64,000 nt of DNA from Paenibacillus sp. Soil766 (GCF_001428105.1 NZ_LMSJ01000011.1:1-64000), one strand, 5' to 3'. Positions 37,136 through 47,219 are shown, numbered from the stretch's first letter. Notes: generated from the sequence alone by a model not told the origin. A program made the numbers and translations.

Positions 37136-37648
37136 ATTCATCTCCCCCACTCAAAAGTATCCAAATCGATTTCCGGAAACCATATTTCTCCTAATATTGG
37201 AGACTGGCCCGTGGTTATGTAGACATTCCATTCTCCTACCATGATCAAAGAGTTCTATGATTCGATCGTTGAATATCTATATTCTAAACAATCTCAGGCT
37301 GCCCACGAAAGTCTCTTTTTGCAAGCAGCAGGACGCAAATCCGTTTTCCTTCCTCCTTTCAGCTCATCGGTATCCTCCGCCGTGAACCTCCCACGAACAA
37401 GCCTTTCTGAATGCCATAAGGCATTTGAATCATAAAAAGCATATGGAGCAAGAAAAGCATTGTCCATGGGAGCAAAGAAAGCAGAGGGGCAGCAAAAAGT
37501 GACGCTTTCCAATGAAGTGGGCAATTGCTATGGTGGGATCGGGCCCCGATCGAGCAGGCTGACAATGGAAGGGAGAGTAACGAATGCCACTCGCACAACA
37601 AAGCTGAGTGACGGATCGGGGAAAGGCTGCGCAGGCGATCAGACTATT

Positions 37649-37664
37649 TGGAAAGCGCTTGCAT
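37649..37664 (+). promoter_or_regulatory. cre-like site before the second GH-A gene
   Basis: TGGAAAGCGCTTGCAT resembles a cre element with one departure from consensus and lies about 36 bases ahead of the start at 37700, mirroring the arrangement at 32432. Confidence 0.45.
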
Positions 37665-37699
37665 TGTTTGATTCAAATCAGGATAAGGGAGTGAATGTG

Positions 37700-40600
37700 A
37701 TGTTCGTAAAAAAGTGTATGATCCGTTTGATGCTTGTTCTGCTTTTGCCAGTCATACTTCTTAAGGAGGCCCTCATGCGCTTGCAGAGTGTGAGAAATTG
37801 CCATCGTGGATTGAGGGCAGCTGCGGCAGCGATCACTGTCACGGCGAGCGTTCTTGGGGGAGTGGCACCCCAAGCCGTCGCAACCATGCCGCAAGCCGAA
37901 GTAACTTTGAGTTCGCCCCCAATTTACAGCGGTGTAACCAAGGCTTGGCCCGGCGACGCGGACAAAGATCCGACGCACTCTGCGACTATCAGGAACGGCA
38001 CGGCGTGCTGGACGACGTCACAAAATCCGCTAAACCCCTACGTCTACGTTGATGTCGCAAGCTCCGCGAAACCTGCGGGCGCAACGTACGCGATTGTGTC
38101 CGTTGATTACTTTGACGCAGCGGCGACGACCTTGGCAATTGAGTATGACGGCCAGAGCAACGCATATCAGGCCACCCCGTGGATGCCCACGAGCGGCAGT
38201 CAGACCTGGAAGAACCAGATTTTTGAGCTGAACGGAATCAAGTTCGCCAACGGCACGAACGGCGCAGATTTCCGTCTGCGTGTTCATAGCCTGGGCGGCG
38301 TCATCCCAGAAATCTGTTTCGCACGAATCCAGGTGACCTTTGCAACGACTCCAGCGCTGTCATTGATGAACCCAAGCCTGCTCTTCACAACCAATTCCGC
38401 AAACTTGGATTTCGGCACGGTGGGTGACTCGGTTTCATATGACATTTCAGATGATCAGGGCGTCAGTCTTCGCACGGGATCTGTCCCCGTAGGTTCCGAC
38501 GGACATGCTGCGCTATCCGTGATGGACCTCGGCTCGGGGTTCTACAACCTCACTTTCTCAAGCGTGATTGATGACCAAACGGTAACGCGCACCACAACGT
38601 TTGGCATTGTGACCCCGACGCCAGCGGGCGCCTTGAGTCCTGACTCCTTCTTCGGAATCGACACACATTTTGGTCACTACAAATCCCTCGAAGATGGGCT
38701 CATGAACGCATTGGCGACAATCGGCTACGGCCACATTCGAAGCGACATCAACTGGTCGCTAATTGAAAAACAGCCGGGGGTGTACAACTGGGCTGGGTAT
38801 GGCTTTGAAGCCAAGTCACAACAGTCTCTTGACCTCGGCATGACTCCCCAAGGAGTCGTGGCATACAACAACGTAAATTATGACAATGGGAAAACGCCGA
38901 GCTCCGTGGCTGGTCTGGCCGCATTTGGTCGGTTTGGAAAAGCTGCCGCCGAGCACTATAAGGGCAAGGTCAGCGATTTCAACATCTACAATGAGTTCAA
39001 TGGCACCGGCTTCAACAACGGCGCTTGCGGTACTACCGCAGCCTGCTATGTGCAGATGCTTCAGGCCATGTATGGACCGATTCACGAAGGAAACCAAGAT
39101 GCGAACGTCATAGGCCCGATTACTTCCACCATTGACGATAACTGGAATAGTGCCTTTTTCGCTGCTGGCGGTATCAACTACATTGATACGTTCTCGACGA
39201 ATGTCTACGGCTACGCTCTAGAGGGAGCAAACACCCCGCCTGAGCGCACACTGTTGGTATCGAAGCTTCCTGCGTTGGTACAGCAAGTGAAGCAGGCGGC
39301 TGGAAATCGGAACGTCCCAGTGTGGATTACGGAGAACGGTTGGCCGACGTATGCCGCCGCCTCCACGGAGCCCCAGCAAGCGGACAACCTGGTGCGTGCT
39401 CAGGTGCTAGCTAAGGCAGCCGGCGTGGGCGTCTTCAGCTGGTACTCGGCAATGGATGACGGTACGGACCCCAATAATAGGGAACATCACTTTGGGTTAT
39501 TCAGGCAACCCGTCGCGGGTGTAGTCGGCGTAGCTCCGAAACCTGGAGCTGTCACAAACGCCGTGCTCATTCGCGCGGTGACCGGAAAGACGATTGGTAC
39601 TCGCGATGGCCTTGGCTCCAGTACCGCCTACTCGTATCCGTACACGGGAGGAGGCTCGACGACTCGGGTGATGTGGTCAACCAGCTCCGAGAACATTGCT
39701 TTGCACACTACCCAACCTCTTATTATCACGGATGAATATGGCTCAACGCAGACGGTAAATTCGACAGACGGCACGGTCGTTCTGACGCTCAACGGCAGCC
39801 CGATCTACGTAACCGGTAACGTTGACAGCTTGGGCGTGACGCAGTCTGCGGTCACGATGAAAGTCGCCGACCAGTCGATCAAAGGTGATACGGTCGCGGT
39901 TACGGTGACTGCAGACCGATCGAACCCAAAGACGGACCTTCCCAATGAGTTAACAATCACTGCGAACGGGGCGCAGCCTGTGACCATTCGTACTTTTCCG
40001 GGCAAGGTAACGAGCGCTACCATCAGTGTTCCTGCAACCACGCTCCTCGGCCAGCGGTCTGTGGCCGTAGACGTGACAAAAGTGAAGCCTGGGAAAGTGA
40101 AGCCAGAGAAAGAGAACCACGACAAGAACCAGCCGAGTTTTGTTGCCAAAATGAGGGCAACGACAAATGTCGTCAAGCCGTTTGAGATCAGCGTCCAACC
40201 GACGATCACTTCGGATACGGCGTCCCGAAGCTACTTTCTCGACATCGCGCTGAAGAACAATCGAACCAGTGCCTTCACGCCGACCAAGGTTGCCTACCAA
40301 GTTGGGCCAGCATCAGGGACTGTGACAGATCTGGCGAATGTCCCTGCAAATGCCACCGCTTCGCTGCGTGTCCCGCTCTCCGACATTCCGTTGTTCGACT
40401 CCCTGAGCTATAACGTGGCCCTCGACAGCGTCGGCGGTTCGGACGCTTCATTTGGATCGATTTCCTACGCTCCTATCGAGCCCACGAACCATCAAACCCT
40501 TCCCGCAATCGACCTAGCGACGCAAGCGACCTGGGTATCGATATCAGGGACGCGCAGTGGTAACAGCGACCTAAGTGGACAGCTGCATATCAACTACAAC

Positions 40601-41065
40601 AGCGACGCGCTTGTGATCGACGCCACCATCACAGACGACAAACACTTCGACGCGCGCTCACCAAACACATTGTGGCAGACCGATTCCATTCAGTTCAGCA
40701 CCTACGACCGAGTGCCGGGACAGGTTGGCGGCAAACGCGTTGAAATCGGGGCAGCGCTTCTCGATAGCGGACCGGCGGTTTATACTTTCACAGCGCCAGC
40801 TGGCCAGCAGGCGGGACCAACCCCTGGCGTCCAAAAGAACATCACTCGAAGCGGCAGCTCCTTGCACTATGTCATCTCTGTGCCGTGGGCCTCGCTTGGG
40901 TTTAGCGGGCCACCGACGCAGACCATCGGAATGTCGTTTCTGGTGAATGACGATGATCGGGGCTCCACGGGCGATTCCCGCGATGGTTTCTTGCAATGGG
41001 GATCGGGAATCGGAACGACGCCGAAGGACCCCTCATTGTTTCGCAACGCACAACTAGTACAGTAA
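37700..41065 (+). CDS. Secreted clan GH-A glycosidase with CBM9-like tail, probably horizontally acquired
   Basis: From ATG 37700 (after AAGGGAG) the protein has about 1,121 residues. It starts with two export-like leaders in series: a Firmicute-like 'KKCMIRLMLVLLLP' and then, after a second start at ATG 37775 with its own AAGGAGG (37763-37769), an Ala-rich actinobacterial-type signal ending near 'PQAVA'. An N-terminal sandwich and Ig-like segment lead to a TIM barrel with acid/base Glu432 in YNEFNG and nucleophile Glu545 in WITENGW. A linker rich in Lys/Pro and a CBM9-like domain end the protein. Base composition is richer in G+C than in flanking genes. It is a paralogue in architecture, but not in close sequence, of the enzyme at 32469. 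Confidence 0.8.
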   Translation: MFVKKCMIRLMLVLLLPVILLKEALMRLQSVRNCHRGLRAAAAAITVTASVLGGVAPQAVATMPQAEVTLSSPPIYSGVTKAWPGDADKDPTHSATIRNGTACWTTSQNPLNPYVYVDVASSAKPAGATYAIVSVDYFDAAATTLAIEYDGQSNAYQATPWMPTSGSQTWKNQIFELNGIKFANGTNGADFRLRVHSLGGVIPEICFARIQVTFATTPALSLMNPSLLFTTNSANLDFGTVGDSVSYDISDDQGVSLRTGSVPVGSDGHAALSVMDLGSGFYNLTFSSVIDDQTVTRTTTFGIVTPTPAGALSPDSFFGIDTHFGHYKSLEDGLMNALATIGYGHIRSDINWSLIEKQPGVYNWAGYGFEAKSQQSLDLGMTPQGVVAYNNVNYDNGKTPSSVAGLAAFGRFGKAAAEHYKGKVSDFNIYNEFNGTGFNNGACGTTAACYVQMLQAMYGPIHEGNQDANVIGPITSTIDDNWNSAFFAAGGINYIDTFSTNVYGYALEGANTPPERTLLVSKLPALVQQVKQAAGNRNVPVWITENGWPTYAAASTEPQQADNLVRAQVLAKAAGVGVFSWYSAMDDGTDPNNREHHFGLFRQPVAGVVGVAPKPGAVTNAVLIRAVTGKTIGTRDGLGSSTAYSYPYTGGGSTTRVMWSTSSENIALHTTQPLIITDEYGSTQTVNSTDGTVVLTLNGSPIYVTGNVDSLGVTQSAVTMKVADQSIKGDTVAVTVTADRSNPKTDLPNELTITANGAQPVTIRTFPGKVTSATISVPATTLLGQRSVAVDVTKVKPGKVKPEKENHDKNQPSFVAKMRATTNVVKPFEISVQPTITSDTASRSYFLDIALKNNRTSAFTPTKVAYQVGPASGTVTDLANVPANATASLRVPLSDIPLFDSLSYNVALDSVGGSDASFGSISYAPIEPTNHQTLPAIDLATQATWVSISGTRSGNSDLSGQLHINYNSDALVIDATITDDKHFDARSPNTLWQTDSIQFSTYDRVPGQVGGKRVEIGAALLDSGPAVYTFTAPAGQQAGPTPGVQKNITRSGSSLHYVISVPWASLGFSGPPTQTIGMSFLVNDDDRGSTGDSRDGFLQWGSGIGTTPKDPSLFRNAQLVQ

Positions 41066-41410
41066 AGGACGGATCTGACCCGAAGATCATCAGGACTAAC
41101 ACGAGAAATGGAAAATAGCTGGTCACCAAGTCCGTCTCGCCCATCCCAGATCGGCTACGTCCCTTCGCTGATTCATCAGCCGCGTTGAGCCGCCAGTCGG
41201 AACGCGCAGCGCGGAAAGAAATTTTCCGAGGTTGCCGCCGTGGTCACGTTGAAGCTTGTCACGGCATTGAGGTAATGGCCAAAACCGGTGGCATGATTGC
41301 AGCTTTTGGATGGGGTACAAGTGTAAGGAACGGCGAATGTTATTTATTGAATTACAGGCATCAGGGAGTTAAGAATTTAGACATAACACTAAGCTTGTAC
41401 ACGTCGGATT
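41066..41410. other. Gene-free tail, G+C-rich then AT-rich
   Basis: Up to about 41300 the sequence keeps the G+C-rich character of the preceding gene without a protein match, then reverts to the local composition. This suggests the right edge of the acquired segment is near 41300. Confidence 0.4.
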
Positions 41411-41440
41411 GAGTCGAGGGTAATTATCCCCGGCTCTTTT
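41411..41440 (+). terminator. Imperfect terminator
   Basis: GAG.CGAGGG and CCCCGGCTC form an imperfect stem around TAATTAT, followed by TTTT. It is the first terminator after the GH-A gene. Confidence 0.4.
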
Positions 41441-41533
41441 GCAAAATAAATCTTCATCGAGATCTAGGGAACGGGGAGATGGATATTATCAGATGAACTA
41501 CGAATTATTCTAGATAGTGAGGTAGATGGCTAA

Positions 41534-41725
41534 ATGTTCAAATGCATTAAACGGCATGCTTCATCAATCGAGAAGCTAGATACTAAGCAACTCTTGAAAA
41601 TATATTTTGCTGCTGTTGCAACAAATACCTCGAGTGATTTTTTAGAGTTGATTGAGAATATCCTTTGCGATCGGGGTGTTTTACTTAATGAACATGATCA
41701 GCGCGAAATCCCAAATGACAGTTAG
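41534..41725 (+). CDS. sda: Sda-like sporulation histidine kinase inhibitor
   Basis: This 63-residue protein has a core 'KLDTKQLLKIYFAA' then 'DFLELIEN' that lines up with Bacillus subtilis Sda, the small helical hairpin that blocks KinA autophosphorylation when replication is perturbed. The typical pattern KLxxxxLLxxYFxA...DFxELIExExxRR is recognisable, with extra residues at both ends. GAGG lies 11 bases upstream of the ATG. It sits alone between the acquired GH-A region and a chimeric pseudogene. A role as an additional, possibly strain-specific, checkpoint protein is inferred. Confidence 0.6.
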   Translation: MFKCIKRHASSIEKLDTKQLLKIYFAAVATNTSSDFLELIENILCDRGVLLNEHDQREIPNDS

Positions 41726-41746
41726 AGCGCTAATTAATAGCCCATA

Positions 41747-43321
41747 ATGTCAGTATTCGGAAAAACGGTGCCGGCTCTTGTCGTAAACGCAAAGAAAAAG
41801 TCCATCTGGGAACAATATTGGGAACATAAATACTTATTCATCATGCTGCTTCCCGTCCTTCTTTATTACGCCATATTCCATTATGGCCCTATGTATGGTG
41901 TGCTCATTGCCTTTCAGGATTATAAGCTTCTGCTTGGCGTATCAGGAAGTCCTTGGGTTGGGTTGCGCCAGAAGCTACTAGGCGCTGATAAGCAGGAAGG
42001 CCTCCTGTATGCCACCGTGAATGGGAAATCCAGCATTCTCTCCTACTCGCTTTCTGAAATGAATCATTGGCGGTATGTTTCTGTCATGCCTGTGGATGCT
42101 TTCTTTGGCAAAACGATTGAAATTCGCAATTGGTTAATCGCGATAGCGGGTATGCTTCTTTTCGTAAACTTGTTAGTCGCCTACTGGATGACGAGAAGAG
42201 CCAATAAGCCAATTGGCACGGAAATTGATGAATTAAAGCTAAATTTAGAGCGAAATAAACCGATTATCCGGCACAACTATATCTTGAGATTGTTAACAGG
42301 CAAAGTTCAACTGAACGATCAGTCGCTGCCCAATGAAAGAGTGACTGGTGTTCAAATTGACCTTCCGTATTATTGTTGTTTCGTCGTACATCTCTTGCCG
42401 CAGGACAACATTCCGTACGAGCTGGTAATGATGCAAGTTTATAATCTTGTGCAAGCGTTGGAGAACGATACGATAAATTGTCGCCTATTTGCCGTTCAGG
42501 ACGAGGATGAACATATTTCGGGTATCGTCAATTTTGATGAAACGACTAGTTTGGATGCGATCTTGGCGCGTATGACGACCATTATGGATACGCAGTTGAA
42601 TCCCAGTTATACGCTGAGTGTCGGTGAAACGTATGCCATTAATGAATCTGACATATCAGATGGGTATCGCGAAGCGAAGGAAGCACTTCCTTATGCTTTT
42701 CTATATCCAGACACCATTATGAAATACGGGGAACTATCAATTCCGCATCGCAAAGAGTCAGGCCCAATTCTCAAATGTCTGCAACAGATGGAAGACGAGC
42801 TAAGAGATGGTTTTGCAGAGCAGACGCTTAAAACAATTCAAGGTCTCGTAGATGATCTGCGAAATGGGCAGTATACGGTGGCCTTTTGCAAATCGGCATT
42901 GACGGATGTAATCACTGTTCTTCGCAAACGTATTCATGCACATGGGCAAACATCGGAAGAAATGCTAGGTTTCGATATCCAGGAAGCATTCAAAAAACTG
43001 CGAAGCATAGCATTGTTTCCGAATTGGGTTGGTCCAATCGTACAGATAGTGGCAGAAAATGGGCAGGTAGGCAAGTTTAAATTAGACATCAAGCTGCAGG
43101 ATAAAATTAATCAATTTATCGAAGTGAATCTAAACAATCAACTCTCGCTAGATCTCGTCGCTGAACATCTGAATATTTCCTCGAACTACGTCAGCAAGCT
43201 ATTTAAAACGGTCAATGGGAAAACATTTACTGAATATGTAACCGAATTGAGGTTGAAGCGGGCACTTGTGATGCTCATGGAAGAAAGGCTTTCTGTGCAG
43301 GATATTTTCTCAGCTGGATAG
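41747..43321 (+). pseudogene. Chimera: LplB permease N-terminus fused in frame to a sensor-AraC regulator
   Basis: Codons 1 to about 73 are the start of an LplB-type permease ('LYYAIFHYGPMYGVLIAFQDY' region through 'GSPWVGL'). The reading frame then continues without a stop into the middle of a sensor-AraC protein: the end of a Cache domain, a membrane segment near residue 125-145, the cytoplasmic linker and the first helix-turn-helix ('LAEHLNISSNYVSKLFKTVNG'). It breaks off after 'LSVQDI', before the second helix-turn-helix and the usual PGQYR tail. The product of 524 codons could be translated but would lack five permease helices and half of the DNA-binding domain. It most likely arose by deletion through an operon. 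Confidence 0.75.
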
Positions 43322-44201
43322 TGCGCTTGGTGCTGATTTCAATGAACTTGCCCACAGTGAAGGCATTCGGGAAAGCGGTTATTTCCCTATCTATATGGAG
43401 GGGCCCTCCGGTTTGTATTTTAATTTTGCCGATTGCTTTACGGAGTTGAACTACCGAGATAATGAGGGCATGTCATGGTTGGCGACGAAGTTTGACCTGC
43501 CAATTCTTACACAGTGGCGCGTTGGCATTGTTGATCAAGGGGTACAGCCTTTCAAGAACCCGATGGACTTATTGTGGTACCAACCCAATCATAGGATGGC
43601 TGCTGTACATGATCTTCCTTTAGATGAAGGGCATAACACGCTCGTAATCAATCCTCGTCCGCGTAGTGGAGATTCGGATTCCAATCCAGACCAAGATCCA
43701 CTGGCCAAAGGAGCTATTACACTGTTTCAAGCTAGCGCGATGGAATGCTATGCCACAATGGACCTGACAGCGGCTTATGCTCAGGCGGCAAATAAGGTAG
43801 TGCGTGAGATTGCGCTTGTCGACAATCGTCAGCACATCCGAATTCATGACGAGATTGCGTTGAAAGAGGCGGGTGAGATTCTATGGTTCCTGCACATCAA
43901 CAGCGAGGCTTCAGTCGAAATCATGGAGTCAGGGCGAACAGCGATTTTAACCATTGGGAATAAAAGGTTACAGATTCAACTGGCATGCGCCGAAGAAGCA
44001 AAATTTACTGTCATGGAGGCGAAGCCTCTTCCGACATCGCCGGACCCAGAGGTGCAATGGACGTATCCACAGTGGGGGAATCCGCGCTACCGTGAAATGC
44101 ATCAGCCCAAGCAGAAGCTGGCGATTCACCTAATGCACACGCAGAAGGTAGCCTTAACGATTTTGATAATCCCATTTTTTGGGGAACACTTATTACATTA
44201 G
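43305..44201 (+). pseudogene. Heparinase II/III-like protein, C-terminal fragment
   Basis: Directly overlapping the broken end of the regulator, a different frame gives 'FSQLDSALGADFNELAHS', then 'YFPIYMEGPSGLYFNFADC'. It runs to a stop at 44201 with a C-terminal beta-sheet region ('WFLHINSEASVEI') typical of heparinase II/III-family polysaccharide lyases. There is no start codon at the join, and the N-terminal helical and catalytic domains are missing. Together with the preceding chimera it records a lost permease...regulator...lyase locus. Confidence 0.65.
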
Positions 44202-44302
44202 CCAGCACTTTAAAGCATTATTTACGATAGCGTACCGAAAAGCGTCTACTATTTATAAACAAGGGTATTCCCGATATAAGCGAAATAACACCCTAGTTGT
44301 AG

Positions 44303-44424
44303 AACAACCCGGATGTAGCCAGCGTCGACAAGACAGGAAATGTGAAACCCATCAGCATCAGCGACGGGATGTCTATTGAAGGAGGCTATTGGGCAAGCAC
44401 AACAGTCTTTCTCGATATTAGTTA
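44303..44424 (+). pseudogene. Big2 (bacterial Ig-like) domain scrap
   Basis: A 40-codon frame reads 'NNPDVASVDKTGNVKPIS', the hallmark of a Big2 domain (SSNPxVAxVDxxGxVxxxS), then diverges and stops. A stop codon lies immediately before it. It is probably a relic of a secreted or S-layer protein like the fragment at 47947. Confidence 0.5.
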
Positions 44425-44451
44425 GCGCAAACACAGGACTGAATTTGTCAG

Positions 44452-44525
44452 AAGTACTTCATAACTAATTTGTAAATGAAACAATTTGGCTGAAAATTCA
44501 CTTCAAAACCAATTTGTCATCCAAC
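44452..44525 (-). repeat. Tn7-like end: inner TnsB-like site plus terminal repeat
   Basis: The outer copy (44498-44525) reads on the minus strand TGTTGGATGACAAATTGG then TTTTGAAGTG. An inner copy at 44452-44474 lacks the tip. The spacing of a terminal and an internal site is the arrangement expected of a Tn7-like end. The element would lie to the left. The tip matches that at 93-117. Confidence 0.6.
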
Positions 44526-44607
44526 ATGAATGACGACGTCATACACGTTAATGCACATATAGATAATGTTCCGGTTTATCAAACTACTGATTTTATGATT
44601 TCTACTG

Positions 44608-44656
44608 TGACCCGGAGGGTGGACACTTTTAAAAAAAGTGCTCAGCTTCCGGGTCA
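44608..44656 (+). terminator. Nested hairpin (TGACCCGGA/TCCGGGTCA)
   Basis: A 9-bp outer stem encloses an inner CACTTTT/AAAAGTG hairpin and is followed by TTTA. It may be a terminator or a dispersed palindromic element. No intact gene ends before it. Confidence 0.45.
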
Positions 44657-44785
44657 TTTATGTCAAATGGTAGTCATGCTAAAAAAGTAAGATTTATCAA
44701 GTTAAAAAGGAAGATCCATCATTCTCGATAGATTGAGGATAGGCTTATAATAAATGTAAATGTAATTATGAGGAGGATGAATAAA

Positions 44786-46306
44786 ATGTACCAGGAGAAA
44801 CAGTATGATATTGTAATTTACGGAGGGACTGCGGCAGGTATTATGGCTGCTGTTCAAGCTAAAAGAATGTCTAAAAATGTAGTCGTTATCGAGCCAAGTC
44901 AGCGGATTGGGGGCTTGACCACTGGAGGCCTGGGAGATACGGACTTCGGGATGAAACAAGCTATCGGAGGCTTATCCTTGGAGTTTTACAAACGGGTAGC
45001 CCAGAAATACTCGCATGACGGTGCTTGCTGGCTGTTTGAACCTAAAGTAGCGCTCGAAGTTATGCAAGATTTGGTGGCGGAACATAACATTGAAGTCATA
45101 TACGGAGAAAGACTACGTCTAAAAGACGGGGTTACAAAGAAAGGTTTAAAAATTATCTCCATTTGCATGGAGTCCGGGAACCTCTATCAAGGCAAAGTGT
45201 TTATTGATGCTACGTATGAAGGGGATTTGATGGGTAAATCGAACGTATCCTATTTTGTCGGCCGGGAGTCCAATTCACAATATGGGGAGACATTAAACGG
45301 CATTCATCCTGGCAATGAACTCAATGAGCTACCCAGCGGGATTGATCCGTATGTCATTAAAGGGGTACCCTCGAGCGGCTTGCTTTTGCGTGTCAATCCT
45401 CACCGTGGTGGAAATTTTGGTGATGGGGACACCAAGCTTCAAGCTTATAACTTCCGCATGTGTTTGACGAATAATCCGGACAACCGCCTGGAGATCGAAA
45501 AGCCTGAGGGATATAACGAAGCCGATTATGAAATTTTGTTCCGGGCCATCGAGCAAGGACAAAGTTCGAAATTTTTTAAATTGAATCTGGTAACACCAGA
45601 TAAGACAGACTCCAATAACAATAGTGGCATTTCTACGGATTATAATGGAATGAACCATAGTTATGCAGAGGCGGATTATCTTGAGCGGGAACACATGTGG
45701 CATGCTCATCGCGTCTATCAGCAAGGCTATGTGTGGACCATTCAAAATCATCCGCGAGTACCAGAGGAAATTCGGGCAGTCTACAAGCCGTGGGGCTTGC
45801 CGCTCGATGAATTTATCGAGACAGGTCACTGGACTCCACAGTTGTACGTCAGAGAATCCCGCAGAATGGTTAGTGACTATGTAGTGACCGAGCATGTGGT
45901 TAGATTGGAAAATCAAGTAGCGGATTCCGTTGGAATGGGATCCTTTGCCATGGACTCGCACCACACCCAATATTATGTAAACGAAGACGGGCATGTTAGC
46001 ACAGAAGGCGGATTTTACGTAAAATTAAAAGCGCCTTATCCGATAAGCTATCGAGCAATTGTGCCAAAACGGACAGAGTGCACCAATCTAATTGTGCCAG
46101 TATGCGTTTCGGCTACCCATGCAGCCTACGGTTCGATCCGGATGGAGCCTGTATTTATGATCCTGGGACAATCTGCTGCGGCCGCAGCAGTTCTAGCGCT
46201 TGATACGGATGGCATCGTTCAAAATGTAAAGTATGAGCAGCTTCATTCCTTACTCGTTCAAGAGAATCAGGTATTATACGTAGACGTCCTAAGTCCGCAT
46301 CAATAA
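44786..46306 (+). CDS. FAD-dependent oxidoreductase (FAD_oxidored family)
   Basis: This 506-residue protein has an N-terminal Rossmann dinucleotide motif 'VIYGGTAAGIMAAVQAKRM' and the following 'VVIEPSQRIGGLTTGGLGDTD', both characteristic of the FAD_oxidored group often found in polysaccharide-use loci. There is no signal peptide. The ATG at 44786 follows AGGAGG at 44771-44776. An ATG six codons earlier overlaps the ribosome site and is rejected. It is convergent with, and overlaps by 7 bases, the AraC gene. The substrate is unknown, and oxidation of a sugar or sugar acid is an inference from context. Confidence 0.8.
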   Translation: MYQEKQYDIVIYGGTAAGIMAAVQAKRMSKNVVVIEPSQRIGGLTTGGLGDTDFGMKQAIGGLSLEFYKRVAQKYSHDGACWLFEPKVALEVMQDLVAEHNIEVIYGERLRLKDGVTKKGLKIISICMESGNLYQGKVFIDATYEGDLMGKSNVSYFVGRESNSQYGETLNGIHPGNELNELPSGIDPYVIKGVPSSGLLLRVNPHRGGNFGDGDTKLQAYNFRMCLTNNPDNRLEIEKPEGYNEADYEILFRAIEQGQSSKFFKLNLVTPDKTDSNNNSGISTDYNGMNHSYAEADYLEREHMWHAHRVYQQGYVWTIQNHPRVPEEIRAVYKPWGLPLDEFIETGHWTPQLYVRESRRMVSDYVVTEHVVRLENQVADSVGMGSFAMDSHHTQYYVNEDGHVSTEGGFYVKLKAPYPISYRAIVPKRTECTNLIVPVCVSATHAAYGSIRMEPVFMILGQSAAAAAVLALDTDGIVQNVKYEQLHSLLVQENQVLYVDVLSPHQ

Positions 46307-47130
46307 GGATTGAACCCATATCCAAATTTACGCCGGTATTCTCCTGGGGGATGTCCAAATCGTTCGCGGAAAACTCGGCAAAAATGAGGGTAACTCTCAA
46401 AGCCTGTCTTTTCAGCAACCTGCTCCAGCGCAAGATTGCTGTAGAGCACCTGCTGCTGCGCAAGCTTTAGCCTAACGTCAATACAGTAGGCGAACAGCGA
46501 TTGGCCAAAAGTGGCTTTAAATAGATACGAGGAGCGAGAGACGCTTAATCCTACAGAGGCCGATATTTTTTCCAAACTAAGAGGTTCATTTGCATGACTT
46601 TCTATAAATAGCTTAAGTTTATGAGCGATATCTGCTCCTTTGGTGCGTTGTTTGCTCTGAATCTCTTGCTCCAGTGTCAAACAAAGCGTTCTAAGAAGAT
46701 AGTCCATGATCTCCACTTGGTTCTGCATGACTTTTTTCTTTTCGCTGATAATATGCTTCCATAGGGTAATGACCGTATCGTTAAAGCCAATGTTTGTTTT
46801 AGTGGGCAAGTCTTTGTTTTTCCACCACGATTCCAGCCATCCCCCGTTGCCGGCCAGGAAATAGTCGCTGACAGGTTGAATCGCACCCGACTCCGGAGCG
46901 TTTCGGGGCTGCACATTGAGTTCGTATGGCTGATCAGGAGGATAAATGAGCAGGTCACCGGGGATGATGGTCTCGGATTTCCCTCCCACCAGTGCGCGAC
47001 AGGATCCTTCTGCCTGAAGCCGGAAGAGGTAGAAGTTCAGCCCGTCTTTATACTTAACGGAGTGGGGCTTTGTGTGGGTGAAATAATTAGCATAAATGAC
47101 GTAGGATTGGTGTTGACCTGACTTCGTCAT
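46300..47130 (-). CDS. AraC-family transcriptional regulator
   Basis: This 276-residue cytosolic regulator has an N-terminal cupin-like sugar-sensing domain ('LVGGKSETIIPGDLLIYPPDQPYEL', about residues 45-75). The C-terminal AraC double helix-turn-helix is 'ISASVGLSVSRSSYLFKATFG' and 'KTGFESYPHFCRVFRERFG', ending PGEYRRKF. It is divergent from the GH130 fragment 89 bases away, suggesting that it activated that gene and perhaps the FAD oxidoreductase gene as well. Confidence 0.88.
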   Translation of the reverse strand: MTKSGQHQSYVIYANYFTHTKPHSVKYKDGLNFYLFRLQAEGSCRALVGGKSETIIPGDLLIYPPDQPYELNVQPRNAPESGAIQPVSDYFLAGNGGWLESWWKNKDLPTKTNIGFNDTVITLWKHIISEKKKVMQNQVEIMDYLLRTLCLTLEQEIQSKQRTKGADIAHKLKLFIESHANEPLSLEKISASVGLSVSRSSYLFKATFGQSLFAYCIDVRLKLAQQQVLYSNLALEQVAEKTGFESYPHFCRVFRERFGHPPGEYRRKFGYGFNPY

Positions 47131-47219
47131 AGTGAAGATACCTCCAGAAATTAGCTATTCTGCTCCGATTATATAGTTTCTTCGTTGAGATTGACAGAGG
47201 AAAGAGAGGAATACGGATA

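Noticed and set aside
45329-45994. 221-codon minus-strand frame
   Set aside because: It is antisense to the FAD oxidoreductase, whose start, ribosome site and FAD motif are clear.
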